From the NCBI GenBank assembly GCA_007127255.1, contig SKZS01000027.1, forward strand, positions 1 to 12,856: a DNA stretch of 12,856 bases. Direction: 5' to 3'. The stretch's first letter is position 1, and each line of letters starts with the position of its first letter. Of the stretch, positions 7,047 through 12,856 are shown piece after piece. The position numbers were made by a program, and so were the translations under genes. A model generated the notes under the pieces. The model saw nothing but the letters and a program-made list of their open reading frames with translations. It was not told the DNA's origin and did no database searches. Origin of the DNA: Syntrophomonadaceae bacterium. GTDB taxonomy: Bacteria; Bacillota; Dethiobacteria; DTU022.

Positions 7047-7068
7047 ATGAAGTAATTATGAAGTAATT
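7047..7068. repeat. Perfect 11-bp tandem repeat in the csp-arcA intergenic region
   Basis: ATGAAGTAATT occurs twice in direct succession. The pair lies just upstream of the cold-shock -35 box and about 115 bp before the arginine deiminase start, in the divergent regulatory region. It might bind a regulator or serve as an AT-rich UP-like element. It does not match the arginine-repressor box well. Confidence 0.5.
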
Positions 7069-7110
7069 CTGTCTTTTGTAAAGTTAAGATCAAAGCATTA
7101 GCAGGATTAT

Positions 7111-7139
7111 TTGTTTAATTGCGGAAATCTTATTATAGG
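7111..7139 (+). promoter_or_regulatory. Weak candidate promoter of the arginine deiminase gene
   Basis: TTGTTT (7111-7116) and TATAGG (7134-7139) are spaced by 17 nt, and transcription would start about 40 nt before the ATG. Matches to consensus are only partial. No other gene is seen in the gap of about 300 nt between the cold-shock and deiminase genes. Confidence 0.3.
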
Positions 7140-7183
7140 CAATTAAAAATAAGGATCAGGATCACTAAGAGGAGGTCCGCGCA

Positions 7184-8404
7184 ATGAAAGAATCTATGCA
7201 GGTCTGGTCAGAAGTAGGACAGCTAAAAAAGGTACTGCTTCACAGGCCCGGGCTGGAGTTAAAAAATTTGACACCCCGCTACCTTGAAGATTTGCTCTTT
7301 GATGAAATCCCCTGGCTGGCCAAGGCCCAGGTTGAGCATGACGGGTTTACCCGGGCCCTGGAGGAGAACGGGGTAGAGGTTCTGTACGTAGACCATTTGC
7401 TGGCTGATATTGCCGAGGATCCTGATATTAAAAGCGAATTGATCAAAAAACAGCTGAAATCAAGCCCACTTATTGAGCCTGAAGTAATCGATGCGATATA
7501 TAATTATCTTAATGAGCAGTCTCCTGCACAGCTTGTTTCTACCCTGATGGCCGGCCTTCCCAAGCAGGAGGTGCAGCATTTAAAAAAGCATAAGACCTTG
7601 AGTGATCTGACTGTAGACAGTTATCCTTTTTACCTTCCTCCTTTGCCCAATATGTATTTTACCAGGGATCATGGCGCTATGATCGGTGATAAACTGCAGA
7701 TCAGTAGTATGTTTAATCCTGCTCGTCGTCTTGAAACGATTTTTTTGCGTTTTATCCAAAAATATCATTCGCTTTTTAAAAATGTTGAATTGTCTTTTCA
7801 TGAAGAAATACCCTATGGTATAGAAGGTGGGGACGTCCTTGTTGTAAATCAAGATACTTTAATCATCGGCTTGAGTGAACGAACCACAGAAGAGGCAATA
7901 GAATGGATAGCGCAGAAATACCTGGTTGAAAAAAAACTGGTCAGGCAGATTATTGTGGTCCAGGTTCCGAGCAGACGAGCTTACATGCACTTAGATACTG
8001 TATTTACCATGGTAGATCATGATAAATTTCTTATGTATCCCGGGGTTAGGGATCTGGCAAATGTTTACTGGCTGGAAAAGAACAGCGATAATCGTGTGAA
8101 TGCGAGCAACGGTTACAGTTTACAGGGAGCTCTCAAAAAAGCGCTGGGACTTAAGCAGGTAGAAATAATTTATTCAGGAGCAAATGATGAAATAACCGCA
8201 GCAAGAGAACAGTGGGGAGACAGCACCAATACCCTGGCGATCAGGCCGGGAGTGGTGGTCTGTTATGATCGTAACGAAGTAACCAATGAAACCCTGCGAA
8301 AGCACGGCATCGAAGTTATTGAAATAGACGGCTCAGAACTTGTCCGCGGGCGGGGTGGCCCTCGCTGCATGAGTATGCCTCTCGATCGTGAGAGTCCAGA
8401 GTAA
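7184..8404 (+). CDS. arcA: Arginine deiminase
   Basis: Hydrolyses L-arginine to citrulline and ammonia in the cytosol, the first step of the arginine deiminase route. It has 406 residues, the usual family length. The guanidino-group-modifying enzyme residues are all present: Asp162 in FTRD, Glu214 in EGGD, His269 and Asp271 in HLDTVF, and the nucleophile Cys395 in GGPRCMSMP. Their spacing agrees closely with characterised deiminases. AGGAGGT lies 8 nt before the ATG. The residue after FTRD is His-Gly rather than the common Pro-Phe. No arcB, arcC or arginine/ornithine antiporter gene is in the window, so citrulline may be used elsewhere or those genes lie apart. glpX follows 44 nt downstream on the same strand. 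Confidence 0.97.
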   Translation: MKESMQVWSEVGQLKKVLLHRPGLELKNLTPRYLEDLLFDEIPWLAKAQVEHDGFTRALEENGVEVLYVDHLLADIAEDPDIKSELIKKQLKSSPLIEPEVIDAIYNYLNEQSPAQLVSTLMAGLPKQEVQHLKKHKTLSDLTVDSYPFYLPPLPNMYFTRDHGAMIGDKLQISSMFNPARRLETIFLRFIQKYHSLFKNVELSFHEEIPYGIEGGDVLVVNQDTLIIGLSERTTEEAIEWIAQKYLVEKKLVRQIIVVQVPSRRAYMHLDTVFTMVDHDKFLMYPGVRDLANVYWLEKNSDNRVNASNGYSLQGALKKALGLKQVEIIYSGANDEITAAREQWGDSTNTLAIRPGVVVCYDRNEVTNETLRKHGIEVIEIDGSELVRGRGGPRCMSMPLDRESPE

Positions 8405-8448
8405 GAATTGAATCAGATTGATCGATTAAACGGAACGGAGGATTAAAA

Positions 8449-9435
8449 ATGGAAAGAGAGTTATCACTGGAATTTGCCCGTGTCACAGAAGCAGCAGCAC
8501 TCGCTTCCGGGCGCTTAATGGGGCGTGGCGATAAAGAGGCAGCTGACCAGGCTGCAGTTGATGCAATGCGTTCTGTATTTGATACAGTTCACATTAATGG
8601 TACTGTTGTCATTGGCGAAGGTGAAAAAGATGAAGCACCCATGCTATATATTGGTGAAGAACTTGGGCTTTCAGAAGAGCCCTGTGTTGATGTTGCCGTG
8701 GATCCTCTGGAAGGAACCAACCTTGTAGCCAAAGGGCTGCCTAATGCTCTTTCTGTAGTTGCCATTGCTCCAAAGGGGTGTTTGTTAAAGGCGCCTGATG
8801 TGTTCTATATGGATAAAATTGCAGTTGGTCCTGAAGCAAGCGGTTGTATCGATCTGGATGCTTCTGCCACCGAAAATCTGAAAGCGGTAGCCGCAGCCAG
8901 GGATCGGGATGTGCGTGATTTAACTGCAATTATTCTCGAGCGACCGCGCCATGAAGAATTGATCGCCGAGATACGTGAAGCCGGAGCCAGGGTTAAGCTA
9001 ATTACTGACGGAGATGTTTCAGCGGCTATTTCGACATGTATCGGTACTTCCGGAGTTGATATTCTTTTTGGAATTGGGGGAGCGCCTGAAGGCGTAATCG
9101 CTGCTGTCGCCCTGAAAATTTTAGGCGGTGATATGCAGTGCCGCCTGATTCCAAAGAATGGTAAAGAGCCGGGGGATAAAGAAAAAATGGGTGTTGATGA
9201 TCCTTACAGGCTTTTATATCTGGAAGATTTAGCCAGGGGAGAGGATCTTTTCTTTGCTGCAACCGGTATTACCGACGGAGATATGCTAAGCGGTGTTCGT
9301 TACAGCGGCCAGACAGCAGAAACGCATTCCCTGGTAATGCGTGGGATTACCAGGACGATACGTAATATTTATGCAACTCATAAGCTGGAAAGAAAACCCC
9401 GTTATGTTTCTAAAGAGTCTATCTGCCGGCAGTAA
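8449..9435 (+). CDS. glpX: Class II fructose-1,6-bisphosphatase
   Basis: Removes the 1-phosphate from fructose 1,6-bisphosphate to give fructose 6-phosphate, the committed step of gluconeogenesis. It has 328 residues, normal for GlpX. Metal and phosphate ligands are conserved at the same numbers as in E. coli GlpX: Asp33, Glu57 in GEGEKDEAPML, Asp85 and Glu88 in DPLEGT, and the Glu of GGAPEGV near 213. The segments TDGD and GITDGDMLSGV are also typical. CGGAGG lies about 8 nt before the ATG. It lies 44 nt after arcA with no terminator in the gap, so the two are probably co-transcribed. Activity on sedoheptulose 1,7-bisphosphate is possible in this family. Confidence 0.97.
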   Translation: MERELSLEFARVTEAAALASGRLMGRGDKEAADQAAVDAMRSVFDTVHINGTVVIGEGEKDEAPMLYIGEELGLSEEPCVDVAVDPLEGTNLVAKGLPNALSVVAIAPKGCLLKAPDVFYMDKIAVGPEASGCIDLDASATENLKAVAAARDRDVRDLTAIILERPRHEELIAEIREAGARVKLITDGDVSAAISTCIGTSGVDILFGIGGAPEGVIAAVALKILGGDMQCRLIPKNGKEPGDKEKMGVDDPYRLLYLEDLARGEDLFFAATGITDGDMLSGVRYSGQTAETHSLVMRGITRTIRNIYATHKLERKPRYVSKESICRQ

Positions 9436-9488
9436 TCTATGCGATGAAAGTTCAGGCTGCTCGTGTCTTCTCGGCGCATGCACCTGGT

Positions 9489-9941
9489 TTACTTGACGAT
9501 CAATATATTTGTTTTTACTAACTGCAGGACAGTACTGCTGATACTGCCCATAAATAGTTTTTTTACGCCTCCAATTCCTCTTCTGCCGATAATGACGAGA
9601 TCGAAACCGCCGCTTTCGGCTGTTTCGGCGATTACTTTGGCGGGATGGCCGATTTTAAAAATGGTTTCAACCTCAATATTTTTACCTTCAAGCAGTTTCA
9701 AGGCTTCGGTGAATATCTTTTTCCTCTCTTCTTTAACTCTCTTATCCAACTTGTTGATCTGGGCCTTTTCTTCGGCAGTAAAAGGGTATTTGCCCTGCCA
9801 GTAATCGGGAAAAAGCTGTGTGTTTTCATGGACATGTATAAGCGCTATTTCATTAACATTGCAGTCCTCAACCATTTGGGCGGCTACTTCAACGCATTTT
9901 TGACTGTTAACTGAACCATCGATACATACAAGTATTTTCAA
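9489..9941 (-). CDS. Universal stress protein, ATP-binding type
   Basis: A 150-residue single-domain UspA-fold protein of the cytosol, probably a nucleotide-binding stress or energy-status factor. It opens with KILVCIDGS, the usual first strand with the adenine-pocket Asp. Near the end it has GRRGIGGVKKLFMGS, an exact G-2x-G-9x-G-S match to the ATP-binding motif of MJ0577-type proteins. The middle is rich in Lys and Glu (about residues 60-80) and probably helical. I chose TTG at 9941: AAAGGAG stands 8 nt upstream, and the protein then starts in the standard place. The in-frame ATG at 9959 would overlap that binding site. It converges with glpX; no clear terminator is seen in the 53-nt gap. 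Confidence 0.92.
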   Translation of the reverse strand: MKILVCIDGSVNSQKCVEVAAQMVEDCNVNEIALIHVHENTQLFPDYWQGKYPFTAEEKAQINKLDKRVKEERKKIFTEALKLLEGKNIEVETIFKIGHPAKVIAETAESGGFDLVIIGRRGIGGVKKLFMGSISSTVLQLVKTNILIVK

Positions 9942-9959
9942 TGAGATCGCTCCTTTCAA

Positions 9960-10162
9960 TAGAATAATTCGCCGATATTGCCTATTTCCCTTCAGGACCT
10001 GTTAATCATTACATGATAAAATAGTATTAAATTGCATAATTAATTTTCTGCTGTTCCCATGATCGGTCGGAACTCAAGATCAGGGTAAGGCTGCCTTTAA
10101 CCGTGGAAAATAGGTATAGCACAGGATCTAACTTGTTAGGGCTACAGGTTCCAAAAATATAT
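9960..10162. other. Divergent intergenic region between usp and the PLP enzyme gene
   Basis: About 250 nt without a gene separate two divergent genes. The part near the stress-protein gene is AT-rich, but I could not settle on a good -35/-10 pair for it. The middle contains GATCGGTCGG and GATCAGGGTAAGGC with no recognised RNA family. The promoter candidate for the PLP enzyme is listed separately. Confidence 0.4.
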
Positions 10163-10190
10163 TTGTATTGTTCTGTTGTTATGCAATAAA
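10163..10190 (+). promoter_or_regulatory. Candidate promoter of the PLP enzyme gene
   Basis: TTGTAT (10163-10168) is followed after 16 nt by AATAAA (10185-10190), with a TGC extended -10 element directly before it. Transcription would start about 20 nt before the ATG, just ahead of the AAGGGG binding site. Confidence 0.4.
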
Positions 10191-10217
10191 CAAGTAAATA
10201 TAAAGGGGTCTTAATAA

Positions 10218-11171
10218 ATGTCTAATTACCCGACAATCGAACAGATCAGGGCTGCTTCCCGAAAGATAGAACCGCTGATTCATAAAACTGCCGTATTAAC
10301 CTGCAAGAGCATAGATCAAATATGTCAGGCCCGCCTGTTTTTTAAGTGTGAAAACTTTCAGAAGGTGGGAGCATTTAAAGCCCGGGGAGCCGTTAATGCT
10401 CTATTCAGCCTGCAAGAAAAAGAGCTCAATCAAGGGGTAGCTACACACTCGTCAGGGAACCATGCAGCTGCGGTTGCTTATGCCGCAGGCTGCAGGAATA
10501 CTAAGGCTTATGTTGTAATGCCGGATAATGCTTCCCCCATCAAAATAGCAGCGGTTAGAGAGTACGGGGCTGAGATCATCTACTGCAAACCGACGCAGCA
10601 GGCTCGTGAAGCGGCACTTGGTGAGGTAGTAGAACGAACAGGTGCTGTCTTTATCCATCCCTATAATGATTATCGGGTTATTACCGGACAGGCGACGGCT
10701 GCCCTTGAACTGCTGGAGCAGGTCTCCGCTCTCGATGCAATTATTGCTCCTGTAGGTGGAGGGGGGCTTTTAAGCGGCACTGCATTGACTGTATCAGCAT
10801 TGAACCCAAAGATAGTTGTATACGGAGCAGAACCTGCTGGGGCAGACGATGCTTTCCGTTCAATGCAGGCAGGACAAATAATCCCTATTGAAAAGCCGGA
10901 TACCATTGCCGACGGCCTGCGTACTTCTCTTGGCGAGTTGACGTTTCCTATTATCCGCAAGCATGTCTCTGCAATAATAACAGTAACTGATGATGCGATA
11001 ATTAATGCCATGCGCCTGGTTTGGGAAAGGATGAAAATAATCATTGAACCTTCCTCAGCAGTAGCCCTTGCGGTGCTGCTGGAAGAAAGAGCAAGCATTA
11101 AGGGAAAAAGCATTGGCCTGATTATCTCCGGCGGCAACGTCAACCTGGATAATTTGCCCTGGCAGCGCTAA
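10218..11171 (+). CDS. Serine racemase / threonine dehydratase-like PLP enzyme
   Basis: A fold-type II pyridoxal-phosphate enzyme of 317 residues, cytosolic, acting on serine, threonine or a hydroxy-aspartate by racemisation or by elimination to a keto acid and ammonia. GAFKARGA holds the Schiff-base Lys54. SSGNH (78-82) binds the substrate carboxylate, GGGGL (from 180) binds the cofactor phosphate, and SGGNVNLD (304-311) is at the C-terminal end. Glu205, Ala209 and Asp211 in GAEPAGADDA match the divalent-metal triad of serine racemase (Glu210/Ala214/Asp216 in human), which favours that subgroup. There is no regulatory ACT-like domain, so it is not a biosynthetic IlvA. AAGGGG precedes the ATG by about 9 nt. 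Racemase and dehydratase activities cannot be told apart from sequence. Confidence 0.9.
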   Translation: MSNYPTIEQIRAASRKIEPLIHKTAVLTCKSIDQICQARLFFKCENFQKVGAFKARGAVNALFSLQEKELNQGVATHSSGNHAAAVAYAAGCRNTKAYVVMPDNASPIKIAAVREYGAEIIYCKPTQQAREAALGEVVERTGAVFIHPYNDYRVITGQATAALELLEQVSALDAIIAPVGGGGLLSGTALTVSALNPKIVVYGAEPAGADDAFRSMQAGQIIPIEKPDTIADGLRTSLGELTFPIIRKHVSAIITVTDDAIINAMRLVWERMKIIIEPSSAVALAVLLEERASIKGKSIGLIISGGNVNLDNLPWQR

Positions 11172-11172
11172 T

Positions 11173-11194
11173 ATGCCAAAATGGCGTGTTTTAA
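11173..11194 (+). terminator. Possible terminator of the PLP enzyme gene
   Basis: ATGCCA and TGGCGT pair in a 6-bp stem (one T-G wobble) with a 3-nt loop, followed by GTTTTAAATT, right after the stop codon. The stem is short, so this is a modest candidate. The rest of the gap to 11278 shows nothing clear. Confidence 0.35.
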
Positions 11195-11278
11195 ATTCGA
11201 TGTTTATGTTTTAAACGTGCCTCTCATGAATTGCTGTATCTAGTCGGATGCAATCCCTGCTTAAAATTGCTCCCCGGT

Positions 11279-11485
11279 TTAGTTTAACTCTATAGCCTTA
11301 TAAGGACAGACGGCTACACACCTGGCACATCCCTTGCAGTGAGTAGGGTTAGCCATGGGAAAGTCGAACGGCTCTTCTTGTTTGATAATATGGAGCGGGC
11401 AAGCCGGTGCTGCTGCGCAAAAACCTTTATTGCACAGATCCGGACGGCATTTATGATAGTTTAATGTAACAATCGTATTGGGCAT
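11279..11485 (-). CDS. Small two-cluster ferredoxin-like protein
   Basis: A 68-residue protein with two cysteine sets for iron-sulfur clusters, probably a small electron carrier. The second set, Cys50-x2-Cys53-x2-Cys56-x3-Cys60-Pro, is the ordinary [4Fe-4S] pattern. The first is unusual: Cys13-x4-Cys18-x4-Cys23-x5-Cys29-Pro, preceded by VTLNYHKCRP. This resembles the N-terminal cluster domain of ABCE1/RLI proteins (xxDYxKCxPKxC) more than a normal ferredoxin motif. GAGG lies about 12 nt before the ATG, so translation may be modest. It converges with the PLP enzyme gene and is divergent from the lipoprotein gene. Partner enzymes are not in the window. Confidence 0.85.
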   Translation of the reverse strand: MPNTIVTLNYHKCRPDLCNKGFCAAAPACPLHIIKQEEPFDFPMANPTHCKGCARCVAVCPYKAIELN

Positions 11486-11555
11486 GATTTTATAAAACCT
11501 CAGCTTTCCGTGGACTATATTTTAAAGTTTTTGTATTACATATTGCATATATGAC

Positions 11556-11594
11556 TATATTATGATAATATAATATTTAGTTTTAAATTGTCAA
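11556..11594 (-). promoter_or_regulatory. Ferredoxin gene promoter overlapped by a 17-bp palindrome
   Basis: On the minus strand a perfect TTGACA (11589-11594) lies 16 nt from TATATT (11567-11572). Overlapping this -10 box is TATATTAT-G-ATAATATA (11556-11572), a perfect 8-1-8 inverted repeat. Its core, ATATTAT-G-ATAATAT, agrees with the 7-1-7 Fur/PerR-type box TTATAATNATTATAA at 10 of 14 arm positions. A repressor site is plausible by position, but chance in such AT-rich DNA must be allowed for. The leader is about 75 nt. Confidence 0.5.
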
Positions 11595-11665
11595 TGCTTG
11601 TTAAGGTGTATTTGAACTGGGATAGAAATATAGTGTAAGGTTGCTGAAGAAAGTTACAGCAGCTA

Positions 11666-11694
11666 TTGATTTTTAATAAAAAATAAGGTAAAAT
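11666..11694 (+). promoter_or_regulatory. Candidate promoter of the duplicated-domain lipoprotein gene
   Basis: TTGATT (11666-11671) and TAAAAT (11689-11694) are spaced by exactly 17 nt, four and five matches to the sigma-A consensus. Transcription would start near 11701, leaving a leader of about 88 nt. Confidence 0.5.
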
Positions 11695-11709
11695 ATATAA
11701 TGCAGTAAA

Positions 11710-11741
11710 CTGATAGAATATACAGTAATTGTAACTATCAG
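11710..11741 (+). promoter_or_regulatory. Leader hairpin of the lipoprotein gene
   Basis: CTGATAG and CTATCAG form a perfect 7-bp stem, and inside it TACA and TGTA can add 4 bp. It lies in the predicted 5' leader, about 40 nt before the AAAGGAGG binding site. It has no T-run, so it is not a terminator. It could stabilise the mRNA or be a binding site. Confidence 0.4.
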
Positions 11742-11788
11742 GAGTTAGTGCTGATTGCTAAATTATAAGTTTAAAGGAGGATTTTCTT

Positions 11789-12856
11789 GTGAAAAAAGTA
11801 TTTTGGTTGTTTGCGGTGCTTTCATTAGCGCTGGTAATGGTTGCCGGTTGTGGTGAAGCTCCCGTGGAAGAAGTTCCGGATGATGAGGTTCCTGAAGAGG
11901 AAGCGCCAGAAATTAATGGTGTTTCGAGCCTGGGTTTGGGTGTTATAACCACAATCAATCGCTCGAATGATTATGATCCGGAAAATGAAATCATGCCCAT
12001 GGCCCAGGTGGATAGTGTAATTGCATCAGCTACTTTTGATGAAAATGGCAGGGTAGTTGACGTTATGATTGATACTGCCCAGGTCAGGGTCGAGTTTGAT
12101 GAAGATCTGCAGGTTGCCACCGATCCAACCGGAGAATTCCGTTCCAAAAAAGAACTTGGTGATGATTACGGAATGCGCGTAGCTTCCGGTATCGAAAAAG
12201 AGTGGGATGAGCAAATTGCTGCTCTTGAAGAGTGGATGGCCGGCAAGACTGTAGATGAGATCAAAGCTCTGGATTTATTGGAAGATGGATCACCTGATGA
12301 TCCTGACCTGGTTACATCAGTAACCATGACAGTTACCAGTTATATCGCAGCGCTTGAAAAAGCTTACCAGAACGCAGTTAATGTCCAGCATGGTGCGGAA
12401 ATGTTAGGGCTCGGCCATAAAATTTCCATCAACAGGTCGGTCGGCTACGATCCAGAAAATGACATTATGCCCATGGCCCAGGTCGATGTGGTTATTGCTG
12501 CTGCTGCATTTGACGATGCAGGGGTAGTTGGTGCTGTGTTAATTGACACTGCACAAACCAGGGTTAACTTTGACGAAGAAGGACAGGTTACTTCCGATCG
12601 TGCTGCTGAATATCCGACCAAGAGAGAACTCGGCGATGATTACGGAATGCGGGCAGCTTCTCCTATTGAGAGGGAATGGGATGAACAAATAATGGATCTG
12701 GAAGAATGGATGGTCGGTAAAACTGTCGACGAAATTACAGCGATGGATTTACTTGATGACGGTGCACCAGATCAGCCGGATCTGCTAACTTCAGTTACCA
12801 TGACAGTTACCAGCTATCTTGAAGCGCTGGAAGAGGCCTATAACCTGGCGCGCTAA
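11789..12856 (+). CDS. Lipoprotein with two tandem copies of an unassigned domain
   Basis: A 355-residue predicted lipoprotein: signal peptide with lipobox VAGC (lipidated Cys21), then an acidic Glu/Pro/Val linker to about residue 43. Two copies of one domain follow, about 48-205 and 206-355. Each copy has GLG, then DYDPENEIMPMAQVD or its variant, a strand with FD and IDTAQ, then KELGDDYGMR, EWDEQI, EEWM-GKTVDEI, and ends with TSVTMTVTSY. I recall single-copy relatives among uncharacterised clostridial lipoproteins. The ending resembles the SGATxTS region of FMN-binding domains, but the Gly-Ala is replaced by Ser-Val, so covalent flavin binding is doubtful. GTG is the start, with AAAGGAGG 8 nt upstream. 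The stop codon is the last three bases of the window. Function unknown; a surface-exposed or periplasm-like location is inferred. Confidence 0.85.
   Translation: MKKVFWLFAVLSLALVMVAGCGEAPVEEVPDDEVPEEEAPEINGVSSLGLGVITTINRSNDYDPENEIMPMAQVDSVIASATFDENGRVVDVMIDTAQVRVEFDEDLQVATDPTGEFRSKKELGDDYGMRVASGIEKEWDEQIAALEEWMAGKTVDEIKALDLLEDGSPDDPDLVTSVTMTVTSYIAALEKAYQNAVNVQHGAEMLGLGHKISINRSVGYDPENDIMPMAQVDVVIAAAAFDDAGVVGAVLIDTAQTRVNFDEEGQVTSDRAAEYPTKRELGDDYGMRAASPIEREWDEQIMDLEEWMVGKTVDEITAMDLLDDGAPDQPDLLTSVTMTVTSYLEALEEAYNLAR
11930..12853 (+). repeat. In-frame tandem duplication within the lipoprotein gene
   Basis: The coding DNA of the two domains (from about 11930 and 12404) is clearly related at base level. 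Identical stretches include GATGATTACGGAATGCG, ATGCCCATGGCCCAGGT and ACCATGACAGTTACCAG. Differences are mostly at third codon positions, with some amino-acid changes, so the duplication is not very recent and both copies look constrained. Confidence 0.85.

Noticed and set aside
7047..7068. Arginine-repressor box upstream of arginine deiminase
   Set aside because: The repeats are direct rather than the inverted TGAATNNNNATTCA type, and the match is poor.
10670..11143. Minus-strand open frame of 157 codons opposite the PLP enzyme gene
   Set aside because: Rich in Ser, Ala and Pro with no recognisable domain; it is the antisense shadow of a conserved enzyme.
11205..11278. GCAAT/ATTGC pairing as a terminator behind the ferredoxin gene
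   Set aside because: Only 5 bp with an 11-nt loop and no T-run on the minus strand.

Overview
The window looks like a piece of chromosome from an anaerobic Gram-positive of the Clostridia/Firmicutes type, with moderate G+C. This rests on strong AGGAGG-like ribosome binding sites, sigma-A-like -35/-10 boxes in AT-rich spacers, two lipoproteins with acidic linkers, and a gene set of a TAXI-type receptor, a DUF1847 protein, arginine deiminase, class II (GlpX) FBPase and a small ferredoxin. No rRNA, tRNA, mobile element or CRISPR array was recognised, so the assignment is only at this level.

Left block (about 1-6900, all minus strand). A TAXI-family TRAP receptor lipoprotein is preceded by a long leader of about 300 nt that contains inverted repeats. 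Then come a Cys-rich DUF1847 protein, a divergent DASS/SLC13-type anion transporter, a nitronate monooxygenase/FabK-like flavoenzyme, a CshA-like DEAD-box RNA helicase and a cold-shock protein. Two good intrinsic terminators divide this block: one behind the cold-shock gene and one behind the flavoenzyme gene. The helicase and flavoenzyme genes may therefore form one transcription unit, while the cold-shock gene has its own.

Right block (about 7100-12856). Arginine deiminase and GlpX lie in tandem on the plus strand, 44 nt apart. A universal stress protein gene (minus) faces them. A serine racemase/threonine dehydratase-like PLP enzyme (plus) is followed by a convergent small two-cluster ferredoxin gene (minus). 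A lipoprotein built from two tandem copies of one domain of about 150 residues (plus) ends exactly at the window edge.

Taken together, the genes suggest uptake of organic acids (TAXI receptor, DASS carrier), amino-acid breakdown (arginine deiminase, serine/threonine-type PLP enzyme) and gluconeogenesis (GlpX), with cold and general stress genes beside them. That metabolic picture is inference. No clearly new multi-gene system was seen. The most interesting items are the structured TAXI leader, the altered ion-site motifs of the DASS carrier, the RLI-like cluster and 17-bp palindrome of the ferredoxin gene, and the duplicated lipoprotein domain.
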